Source: Fodinicurvata halophila
GTDB taxonomy: Bacteria; Pseudomonadota; Alphaproteobacteria; Kiloniellales; DSM-21159
DNA length: 64,000 bases
Direction of reading: 5' to 3'
NCBI RefSeq assembly: GCF_042651425.1
Contig: NZ_JBHSCW010000004.1
Coordinates: forward strand, 124,001-188,000
Under the pieces are notes generated by a model. The model searched no databases. It was not told the DNA's origin and saw only the letters and a list, made by a program, of their open reading frames with translations. The translations under genes were made by a program, and so were the position numbers. How positions within the stretch are numbered: the stretch's first letter is position 1; each line of letters starts with the position of its first letter. Below, piece by piece: positions 43,289-51,464 of the stretch.

Positions 43289-43688
43289 TCCTGTCCCTTC
43301 AGGCCGTGTCTGTTCCTTGAGGTCCGGTCACGGTGGATTGTGGCAAAGCCCGTTCAGGAAATCACCTGAATCCTGACGCGGGATCCGCAAGCAGGAGCGA
43401 GAACAGGCTCGCAAGGTCGATCAGGCTGCGTTCGGCGGCCCGGACGACCCTGCCCCGCGGGGACCCGAACTCCGATTGGTGAACAAAGCTGGTCAGCTGC
43501 GCGGAGGCGGGAATGGTATCTGCCTCCTTGCCGATTTTTCGGGCAGTGTTATCGTGCAAACAAAAGCCGTTCGTCGCGTTGTGCGGGTGAAGGGGTCCGC
43601 ATTGCCTGAGGCCGCCCCGAAACGGCCGACGCAGACTGACTTTCGGGTGGGCCGAGCGATCGGCGAGAGAAAAGCAAGAGGGCGCTCC
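43289..43688. promoter_or_regulatory. 400-base region between the RpiR-type regulator and glutamate dehydrogenase genes
   Basis: No gene is supported. TTCAGG-AAATCA-CCTGAA at 43353-43370 is a perfect 6-bp inverted repeat, 65 bases before the regulator's start, and could be its own operator. The right part, about 43500-43680, should carry the promoter of the glutamate dehydrogenase gene. An open frame reads in from 43476, but its first 71 codons do not look like protein. Confidence 0.4.
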
Positions 43689-46600
43689 ATGGTGACCATC
43701 AGCGAGGATCAGAAATCGGATCTCGTCTCCCGCACGTTGTCCGCGTTTGAAAAGAAACTCAAGAATTCGGACCGGGCCGAGACAGCCCAGCAGTTCGCGC
43801 AGGCCTTCCTGGACGATGCGCCCCCTGAGGACATCCTGGACGAAACGCCCGAGAACCTGGCTGGCGCCATCGCCTCGCTCTGGCAGTTTGCCAGCCAACG
43901 CCAGCCGCGGACGGCCAAGCTGCGCCTCTACAATCCCCAGGAAAAGCAGCATGGCTGGCAAAGCCTGCACAGCGCGCTGGAAATCATCAACGACGACATG
44001 CCCTTCCTGGTGGATTCCGTCACGGCCGCGCTCAGCCGCATGGACATTGAGGTCTACCTGGTGGTGCATCCCATCCTGCTGGTGGAACGCGACGAGGAAG
44101 GCAACCTGCTAAAGGTGGCCGATCCGGCCGATCCGCAGAATGTTGGGCGGCCCGAATCCAGCATGCTGCTGCTGATCAGCGAACAGCCGAAGGCGCGCCA
44201 CAAGCAGATCGCCAGCCAACTGGAGTCGGTGCTGGAAGATGTGCGTGCCGCGGTCGAGGACTGGCGCCTGATGCGCCAGCGTTGTTGGGACGTGATCAAG
44301 GAGCTGGACCGCGATCCGCCGAAGCTGCCCCGTGACGAGATCTCCGAGGGCATCGCCTTCCTGGAGTGGCTGGACGACGACCACTTCACCTACCTGGGCT
44401 TCCGCGAGTACCGCTTCACGGGGAAGGGGAAGAAGGCGGTGGCCGAGATCGATCCCGACAGCGGCCTGGGACTGTTGCGGGATCCGGAGTTCTCGGTCTT
44501 CGATGGTCTGCGCGACCTGGGCCAGTTGCCGCCGGACGTCCAGGACTGGCTGAAGAAGCCTGAACTCCTGCGCATCACCAAGGCCAACCGGCATTCCACC
44601 GTTCATCGGCCCGCCCACCTGGACACCATTGCCGTCAAGACCTTCAACGCCAAGGGCGAAGTGACCGGCGAGCGTCTCTTCGTTGGGCTGTTCACCTCCA
44701 CCGCCTATTCGCGCAGCCCGCGGCATATTCCCCTGCTGCGCCACAAGGTGGACGAAACCATCAACCGGGCGGGGTTCGTGCCGGGCAGCCACAACGGCAA
44801 GGCCCTGCTTCACATCCTGGAGACCTTCCCGCGCGACGAGCTGTTCCAGATTCACCAGGATCAACTCGATGACATCGCGCTGGGCATTCTCAACCTGCAG
44901 GAGCGTCAGCGCACCGCGCTGTTCGTGCGCAAGGATCCCTTCGAGCGCTTCGTTTCCTGTCTGATCTACGTCCCGCGCGATCGGTTCGACACCACGCTGC
45001 GCCACAAGCTGCAGACTCTCGTGGCCGAGGCCTATGGTGGCGAGGTCAGTTCGTTCCAGACCATGCTGGGGGATTCTCCGCTGGCGCGCCTGCACCTGAT
45101 GGTTCGCACACAGCGCGGCAAGGTCCCCAAGGTGGATGTGCGCGCGCTTGAACAGCAGCTTGCCTATGCCGCCCGGTCCTGGACCGACAGCCTGGAGCGC
45201 TGCCTGGTTCAGCAGTATGGCGAGCAGCGGGGACATACCCTGTTGCGCCGTTACGGACATGCCTTTCCGGCGTCCTATCAGGAACGCTTCAGCGAAGAGC
45301 AGGCCCTGCAGGACATCGAGTTGATCGAGAAGCTGCACGACGGGCCGGCGATCGAGATGGACCTCTATCGCCCTGACGATTCCGATCCCGGTCAGCTGAA
45401 CTTCAAGGTCTTCGTCCCGGATCGTCCGGTGCCGCTCAGCGATGTCCTGCCCATGCTGGAGAACATGGGGCTGCGGGTGATCGGCGAGGTGCCCTATGCC
45501 CTGCGGCTGGGATACGACGAGAAAGGGCAGAAGACGGACGGCGAGCAGGAGATCTGGATCCATGACTTCGAGCTGGAGCGCAAGTCCTCGGGCGAGCTCG
45601 ACGTCGCCAATGTGCGCGCCGCCTTCCATGAGGTCTTCCAGCTGGTCTGGGGTGGCGAGCTGGACAACGACGGGTTCAACAGGCTGGTCCTGGCGGCCGG
45701 CCTGACGGCGCGCGAGATCCGCATCATGCGCGCCTATTGCCGCTATCTGCGACAGACGCAGATTCCCTTCAGCCAGGAGTATATGGAGGACACCCTGGCG
45801 CGGAATGCGACGCTCACGCGCCAGATCGCCGAGCTGTTCCTGCGCCGCTTCGAGCCCAAGGCCGCGCGCAACCGCAAGCAGACCGAGAAGGACTGCGCGA
45901 AGGCCGTTTCCGAGATCGAGGCCGGACTGGACGACGTCTCCAACCTGGACGAGGACCGCATCCTGCGCCGCTACTTGAACCTCGTCCTGTCCACCCTGCG
46001 CACCAACTATTTCCAGCCCGACGAAAGCGGGGAGCTGAAGCGCTACATCTCCTTCAAGTTCGACGCCAGCATGCTGGAGGAGCTGCCGCAACCGCGGCCC
46101 CATCGCGAGATCTTCGTCTATTCACCGCGGGTCGAGGGCGTGCATCTACGTTTCGGCGACGTGGCGCGCGGCGGCCTGCGCTGGTCGGACCGGCGCGAGG
46201 ATTTCCGCACCGAGGTACTGGGACTGGTGAAGGCGCAGCAGGTCAAGAACGCCGTGATCGTGCCGGTGGGGGCCAAGGGCGGCTTCGTGCCCAAGCGCCT
46301 GCCGCCGCCGGAGGCCGGACGCGATGCGGTGATGAACGAGGGAATCGAGTGCTACAAGACCTTCATCCGGGCCCTGCTGGACATCACCGACAACCTGGTG
46401 GAAGGCAAGGTGGTGCCGCCTGAGAAGGTGGTGCGCTACGACGATGACGATCCCTATCTCGTGGTGGCCGCCGACAAGGGCACGGCGACCTTTTCCGACA
46501 TCGCCAACGGCGTGGCCGTCGACTACGGATTCTGGCTGGGCGATGCCTTCGCCTCGGGCGGCTCGGAGGGGTACGACCACAAGGAAATGGGCATCACCGC

Positions 46601-48566
46601 GCGCGGCGCCTGGGAGTCCGTCAAGCGGCACTTCCGCGAGCTGGGGCGTAACATCCAGGAGGAGGCCTTCACGGCCATCGGCGTGGGCGACATGTCCGGC
46701 GACGTCTTCGGCAATGGCATGCTGCTGTCGCGCCACACCCGCCTGATCGGCGCCTTCAACCACCTGCATATCTTCGTGGATCCGGATCCCGATCCCGAAA
46801 CCTCGTGGCAGGAGCGCAAGCGGCTGTTCGACATGCAGCGCAGCAGCTGGACGGATTACGACAGCAAGCTGATCTCGAAGGGCGGCGGCGTCTTCGACCG
46901 CAAGGCCAAGTCGATTCCGCTCAGTGCGGAAATGAAGGCCTGTTTCGGCCTGGAGAAGGACAAGGTCACGCCCAACGAACTGGTTTCCGCCATGCTGAAG
47001 GCCGAGGCAGACCTGCTCTGGTTCGGCGGGATCGGCACCTATGTGAAGGCGTCCACCGAAAGCCAGGTCGAGGTGGGGGACCGCAACAACGATCCCATTC
47101 GGGTCAACGGTAAGGACCTGGGCGTGCGCGTGATCGGGGAGGGTGCCAATCTGGGCATGACACAGATGTCGCGCATCGAGTTCGCGCTGGCCGGCGGCAG
47201 GCTGAACACCGACGCCATCGACAACTCCGCTGGGGTCGACTGTTCGGACCACGAGGTCAACATCAAGATCCTGCTGGGCGCCGCGGTCGAGGCCGGCAAG
47301 CTGTCCCGCAAGCGTCGCAATGCCCTGCTGGAGGAGATGACGGAGGAAGTGGCGGCACTGGTGCTGCGCGACAACTACCTGCAGAGCCTGTCCATCAGCA
47401 TCAGCAGTCGCCTGGGCATGCGCCTGCTGGACCGCTTCGGGCGCTTCATCCGGGCGCTGGAGAAGGCCGATCTGCTCAACCGCAGCCTGGAAGGCCTGCC
47501 GGACGACGAAACGCTGAATGACCGGGCCACGGCAAAGCTCGGCCTGACCCGGCCGGAGCTTTCCGTGCTGCTGGCCTATGCCAAGATCACGCTGTACGAG
47601 CCGCTGGTGGAGTCCTCGCTGCCGGATGACGAGTGGCTGGAGCGCGACCTGCTGGACTATTTTCCGCAGCCGCTGCAGCAGAAGTATGCGAAGTTCGCCC
47701 ATCAGCACCGCCTGCGCCGGGAAATCCTGGCCACCCAATTGACCAACGAGGTGATCAACCGCCAGGGAATCACCTTCGTCTTCGAGATGATGGAGCGTAC
47801 CGGCGAAAGTCCCGAGCAGGTGCTGCGTGCCTTTGTGGCCGCGCGCGATTCCCTGGCTCTACCGAGTCTCTGGGCCCAGATCGAGGCCCTGGACAATCGC
47901 ATCGACACCGACCTGCAGGCGAAGCTTCTGACCGAATGCGGTCGCCTGGCCGAGCGCATCAGCCTGCGTTTCCTGCGCGAGGGGCAGAAGCCGCTGGATA
48001 TCCGGACGACGGTGGAAAACCACGCCAAGGGGGTGCAGGAGCTTTACGAGGCGCTGCCCGGCCTGCTGGAAGAACCGGACAAGGGACTTCTGGAGGAGGA
48101 GGCGCGCGAGTATGTTGCCCAGGGCGTGCCGGAGACTCTGGCCTGGCGGGTGGCCGGCCTGAAACACATGACCCCGGCCAGCGATATCATGCGGTTGGCG
48201 CGCGAGTCCGATCGCAGCGTCACCAAGACCGCCAGCCTCTACTTCGATGTGGGGGCCCGCTTCGGCTGTGACTGGCTGCGCCGCGCGGCGGCCCGGCTGC
48301 CGCGGGAAGCGGCCTGGACACGCTCGGCGATCACGGCTCTGGTCGACGATATCTACGATTACCAGGCCTACATCACGGCGGAGGTACTGAGCCTGTCGGA
48401 AAAGGGCCGCAATCCGCAGGAGGCCCTGAAAGCCTGGACCTCGCAGCGGTTCCTGAAAGTGAACCGCCTGGACCAGCTGCTGGGAGAAGTGCTGAATGCG
48501 CCGAATCCCGACCTGGCCATGCTGACCGTGGCCAACCGGCAGCTGAAGGCCCTGATCAACGGCTAG
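43689..48566 (+). CDS. gdhB: NAD-specific glutamate dehydrogenase, 180-kDa class
   Basis: A 1,625-residue cytosolic enzyme that deaminates glutamate to 2-oxoglutarate and ammonium. Large ACT-like N-terminal regions occupy roughly the first 700 residues. The catalytic part includes RFGDVARGGLRWSDRREDFR, QQVKNAVIVPVGAKGGFVPK (near residue 862), and a helical C-terminal domain ends the protein. Length fits the family (about 1,600). I start it at the ATG at 43689 after AGAGGG. It may serve the neighbouring amine operon by recycling glutamate nitrogen. The gene symbol follows Pseudomonas usage. Confidence 0.95.
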   Translation: MVTISEDQKSDLVSRTLSAFEKKLKNSDRAETAQQFAQAFLDDAPPEDILDETPENLAGAIASLWQFASQRQPRTAKLRLYNPQEKQHGWQSLHSALEIINDDMPFLVDSVTAALSRMDIEVYLVVHPILLVERDEEGNLLKVADPADPQNVGRPESSMLLLISEQPKARHKQIASQLESVLEDVRAAVEDWRLMRQRCWDVIKELDRDPPKLPRDEISEGIAFLEWLDDDHFTYLGFREYRFTGKGKKAVAEIDPDSGLGLLRDPEFSVFDGLRDLGQLPPDVQDWLKKPELLRITKANRHSTVHRPAHLDTIAVKTFNAKGEVTGERLFVGLFTSTAYSRSPRHIPLLRHKVDETINRAGFVPGSHNGKALLHILETFPRDELFQIHQDQLDDIALGILNLQERQRTALFVRKDPFERFVSCLIYVPRDRFDTTLRHKLQTLVAEAYGGEVSSFQTMLGDSPLARLHLMVRTQRGKVPKVDVRALEQQLAYAARSWTDSLERCLVQQYGEQRGHTLLRRYGHAFPASYQERFSEEQALQDIELIEKLHDGPAIEMDLYRPDDSDPGQLNFKVFVPDRPVPLSDVLPMLENMGLRVIGEVPYALRLGYDEKGQKTDGEQEIWIHDFELERKSSGELDVANVRAAFHEVFQLVWGGELDNDGFNRLVLAAGLTAREIRIMRAYCRYLRQTQIPFSQEYMEDTLARNATLTRQIAELFLRRFEPKAARNRKQTEKDCAKAVSEIEAGLDDVSNLDEDRILRRYLNLVLSTLRTNYFQPDESGELKRYISFKFDASMLEELPQPRPHREIFVYSPRVEGVHLRFGDVARGGLRWSDRREDFRTEVLGLVKAQQVKNAVIVPVGAKGGFVPKRLPPPEAGRDAVMNEGIECYKTFIRALLDITDNLVEGKVVPPEKVVRYDDDDPYLVVAADKGTATFSDIANGVAVDYGFWLGDAFASGGSEGYDHKEMGITARGAWESVKRHFRELGRNIQEEAFTAIGVGDMSGDVFGNGMLLSRHTRLIGAFNHLHIFVDPDPDPETSWQERKRLFDMQRSSWTDYDSKLISKGGGVFDRKAKSIPLSAEMKACFGLEKDKVTPNELVSAMLKAEADLLWFGGIGTYVKASTESQVEVGDRNNDPIRVNGKDLGVRVIGEGANLGMTQMSRIEFALAGGRLNTDAIDNSAGVDCSDHEVNIKILLGAAVEAGKLSRKRRNALLEEMTEEVAALVLRDNYLQSLSISISSRLGMRLLDRFGRFIRALEKADLLNRSLEGLPDDETLNDRATAKLGLTRPELSVLLAYAKITLYEPLVESSLPDDEWLERDLLDYFPQPLQQKYAKFAHQHRLRREILATQLTNEVINRQGITFVFEMMERTGESPEQVLRAFVAARDSLALPSLWAQIEALDNRIDTDLQAKLLTECGRLAERISLRFLREGQKPLDIRTTVENHAKGVQELYEALPGLLEEPDKGLLEEEAREYVAQGVPETLAWRVAGLKHMTPASDIMRLARESDRSVTKTASLYFDVGARFGCDWLRRAAARLPREAAWTRSAITALVDDIYDYQAYITAEVLSLSEKGRNPQEALKAWTSQRFLKVNRLDQLLGEVLNAPNPDLAMLTVANRQLKALING

Positions 48567-48594
48567 CCCAGGATCCGCACAGGCGGGTGCAGGA

Positions 48595-49740
48595 TTACTC
48601 TTCCTGAAGCGCCTGGTATTTCAGCAGGGCGGCCTTCATCTGTTCGGCAACCTGTCCGCCACCCGATGCTGCGCCATATGCAGCGGCATTGGGAGCACCT
48701 TCACCCTGAGGTGACAGGCCCGGTGCTGCTGGAGCGGGCCGGCTGGTATCCGCCGGTTTTCCGGGCATGGCGTTCATGGCGGCGCCGGGCATGCCGGTTT
48801 TCTCCCCTCCGCTCATGGAGCCCGCCGACATGCTATGGCCGGCACCCGGGCCGCTCATGCTGTCGCTAAGCGGCATGCGATCGGCCTCGGCCGGAGCCCG
48901 CACCCGGGAGCCGTCCTTGCCCAGGGGCATGAAGCTGTCGTCCGGAGGCGGTGTTCCGGAGGTATTGCGAGAGGGGGCGGACTGGGAGGCCTGGGTTTGG
49001 GGTGCTTGGGCCTGCTGGAGTTCGCCCGGCCGGCGCTCATCGGAAGAACCGGATGTGGTGGCCGCCGTGGTCGGGGGTTGGGCCGCGGGATTGAGGGCGT
49101 AGTAGTTCCCCTTCTTCTCGTCCTCAGGCAACTGCGAATTCTGCTGGGGCGAGGCGGGAGAGGCAGGACTGTCCCCCCGGTCCGAGGCGAAGGCGCGCAA
49201 GGCGTCCATCCCCGTCAGGCCGGTGGCTTCGGAAGCGACCTTCGTGCTTTCGCCTGAATGCTGGGTCGTGCCGCCGCCCTGGGTCATCTGGGCCGGGGCA
49301 TTGGCCGCCGCCGCTGCGAGCGTATCATTGGACTTGGCGGCATGCTGTTCGCCACTTGTGCCAGCCGGGACCGCGTCCTCGCCCAGCACCTGGGCGATCA
49401 CGGTCTCGCCGATGTCCCGCCCTGTGCCTTCCTCGAGGAGACTGTTGGCGATGCCGGAGACGAATCCGATCGGACCGCCGTAGATCATCCCGCCGAGTAT
49501 ACGGGCCGGAGCTTCCATCTGGTCGCCGGTCAGGGCGCGGTAGGCCATGTTGACGCCGGGGATATGCTGCAGCGGATTGACGATATCCAGCACGTCGCCG
49601 AAGCTGAGGTTGTCGTGCTCGGGCACATCCATCTCGCCCGGGCGATAGCCGCCTTCGGAATAGGCAGCGTAGTTGCGCCGGGCGGGGCGCGCCTGTTCGT
49701 TCTGCTGCGTTTGGGCCTGGCTTTCGATTCCGATGCTCAT
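48595..49740 (-). CDS. low-complexity protein of unknown function
   Basis: A 381-residue protein that I do not recognise. Residues about 40-130 look folded: PEHDNLSFGDVLDIVNPLQH, MAYRALTGDQMEAPARILGG, GPIGFVSGIANSLLEEGTG. The remainder is rich in Ala, Pro, Gly, Ser, Gln and Met (long stretches such as SSDERRPGELQQAQAPQTQ) and is probably disordered. There is no signal peptide; the glycine-rich segment near 85-105 could touch a membrane. AGGAAGG precedes the ATG at 49740. It lies 169 bases downstream of the homospermidine synthase gene on the same strand. Confidence 0.75.
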   Translation of the reverse strand: MSIGIESQAQTQQNEQARPARRNYAAYSEGGYRPGEMDVPEHDNLSFGDVLDIVNPLQHIPGVNMAYRALTGDQMEAPARILGGMIYGGPIGFVSGIANSLLEEGTGRDIGETVIAQVLGEDAVPAGTSGEQHAAKSNDTLAAAAANAPAQMTQGGGTTQHSGESTKVASEATGLTGMDALRAFASDRGDSPASPASPQQNSQLPEDEKKGNYYALNPAAQPPTTAATTSGSSDERRPGELQQAQAPQTQASQSAPSRNTSGTPPPDDSFMPLGKDGSRVRAPAEADRMPLSDSMSGPGAGHSMSAGSMSGGEKTGMPGAAMNAMPGKPADTSRPAPAAPGLSPQGEGAPNAAAYGAASGGGQVAEQMKAALLKYQALQEE

Positions 49741-49909
49741 GGCCTTCCTGAAGCAAACGGCGGGCCAGTTTGCAAAATCAGAAAAATAAAAGCCGGATCA
49801 ATGAGTTGCTCGGTGTTGTGGAATGGGCCAGCCGCACGGGGCGGCAGGATTTTCCCAGATGCCGGGGCCTAACGGAAAGAACTGCCCGCAGCGTGCCGCG
49901 GGGGACGGA

Positions 49910-51331
49910 TCAGACCACGCGGACGTTGCGGAATTGCCAGGGATCCTCGCGGTCGACATCTTCGGCGAAGAGTTCGCCCCGGGCGGTCAGCGGGCTCCAG
50001 TCCGTATAGGCACCGGTCAGGCGGCCGAGATAGGGTGCGGCGATCTCCATGATACGCTCGTGGTCCATCTCCTCGGGTTCGACGATTCCGGCGCGCGGAT
50101 TCTCGATCGCCCAGACCAGGCCGGCCAGGACGGCCACGGTCACCTGCAGGGACGTGGCGTTGTTGTGAGGCGCCAGCCGGCGGGCCTCCTCGATGCTCAG
50201 CTGCGAGCCGTACCAGTAGGCATTCTTGCCGTGACCGGCCAGCAGGACTCCCAATTCATCCATGCCGTCGACGACCTCGTCGACGATCAGCCGCTTGCGC
50301 GACTGCATTTCCCAGTTGCGGCCCGCCAGTTCGTGCAGGCTGAGCACGGCGCTGTCGCAGGGGTGGTAGGCATAGTGCACCGTCGGGCGATAGACCACCT
50401 GTCCGTCCTGCCGATGGGTCAGATAGTCGGGCAGGGAGATGGATTCGTTGTGCGTGATGAGGAAGCCGTGGATCGGTCCGGCTTCCGGCGTCCAGGTACG
50501 CACCCGGGTCGAGGCACCGGGACGGTTCAGGTAGATAGCGGCATCGGCGCCGAAATCGTGACGTGCACCGTCCGGTGGAAGTGCCTTCTCGTGTGTTCCC
50601 CAACCGAGTTCCGCCGGCTGCAGGCCTTCGCTGTAGAAGCCGTCGATGGACCAGGTATTGATGAATTCATCGACGTTCTTGGGGGTTTGGCTGCGCTGGG
50701 TGTCGCGCTCGGCGATATGGATGGTGGTCACGTTCAGGTCGCGCGCCAGTCCACTCCAGTCATCCTTGCCGTCGCCGCTCGGCAACGGCTGGCCCAGGTC
50801 TCGCGCGATGTTCGTCAGGGCCACCTTGACGAAATGATTGACCAGTCCCGGATTGGCGCCGTGGGTGATCGTTGCGGTGGGGCCTTCGCCAAGCTCCCGG
50901 CGCAGCGCCAGCATGTCTTCGCGCAGGGCGTAGTTGGAGCGCTGGGAGGGCGTAAGGTCGGGATCGACGTAGGAGCCCAGCCAGGGCTCGATGCAGGTGT
51001 CCAGATAGAGCGCGCCGCGTTCATGGGCATAGCGCGCGAGGTCTACCGAGGAGACATCCACGGACAGGTTCAGCAGGAAGTCTCCCGAACGCAGATAGCG
51101 GCCCAGCAGGTCGCGGAAATTGTCCGGCGTGAGCCCTTCCGTGATGTAGGCGGCATCGAATTCGGCGGCGATCGGCTCGGGCGCCGGGTCGGGGTTGATG
51201 ATGACGATGTCTTCCGGGGCGAGTCCGATGTGCCGGCGCAGCAGCGGCAGCACTCCCTGGCCGATCGAGCCGAACCCGATCATGACGATCCGGCCGTTGA
51301 AATCGACGTGCTTGCGCGCTGTGTCGGTCAT
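49910..51331 (-). CDS. hss: homospermidine synthase
   Basis: A 473-residue cytosolic NAD-dependent enzyme that makes homospermidine from putrescine. The Rossmann start RIVMIGFGSIGQGVLPLLRR and later LYLDTCIEPWLGSYV, ITHGANPGLVNHFVKVAL and YHPCDSAVLSLHEL match bacterial Hss of the saccharopine-dehydrogenase-like family. AAGGAG precedes the ATG. A 12-base palindrome lies 83 bases upstream of the start. sym-Homospermidine is the typical triamine of many alphaproteobacteria. Confidence 0.93.
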   Translation of the reverse strand: MTDTARKHVDFNGRIVMIGFGSIGQGVLPLLRRHIGLAPEDIVIINPDPAPEPIAAEFDAAYITEGLTPDNFRDLLGRYLRSGDFLLNLSVDVSSVDLARYAHERGALYLDTCIEPWLGSYVDPDLTPSQRSNYALREDMLALRRELGEGPTATITHGANPGLVNHFVKVALTNIARDLGQPLPSGDGKDDWSGLARDLNVTTIHIAERDTQRSQTPKNVDEFINTWSIDGFYSEGLQPAELGWGTHEKALPPDGARHDFGADAAIYLNRPGASTRVRTWTPEAGPIHGFLITHNESISLPDYLTHRQDGQVVYRPTVHYAYHPCDSAVLSLHELAGRNWEMQSRKRLIVDEVVDGMDELGVLLAGHGKNAYWYGSQLSIEEARRLAPHNNATSLQVTVAVLAGLVWAIENPRAGIVEPEEMDHERIMEIAAPYLGRLTGAYTDWSPLTARGELFAEDVDREDPWQFRNVRVV

Positions 51332-51413
51332 GGGCTTGCTCCTTGTCGTTCCGGCTGGGTCGCCTCCAGCTGGGTCGCTCCGGCTGTCGCCTGGCGGCCT
51401 GCTTAACCGCTAC

Positions 51414-51425
51414 ACGCACGTGCGT
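51414..51425. promoter_or_regulatory. palindrome upstream of hss
   Basis: ACGCACGTGCGT is a perfect 12-base palindrome in the 133-base space between the acyl ligase fusion gene and hss. It may bind a dimeric regulator or be chance in GC-rich DNA. Confidence 0.3.
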
Positions 51426-51464
51426 CGAGCCAAAAACGGAGTATGGAAGGAGAGGCCGACGGCC

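Noticed and set aside
43476..43688. 71-codon upstream extension of the glutamate dehydrogenase frame
   Set aside because: No protein-like features and no ribosome site, while the ATG at 43689 has one.
44109..47738. two long minus-strand frames opposite the glutamate dehydrogenase gene
   Set aside because: Antisense shadows of a well-supported 1,625-codon gene.
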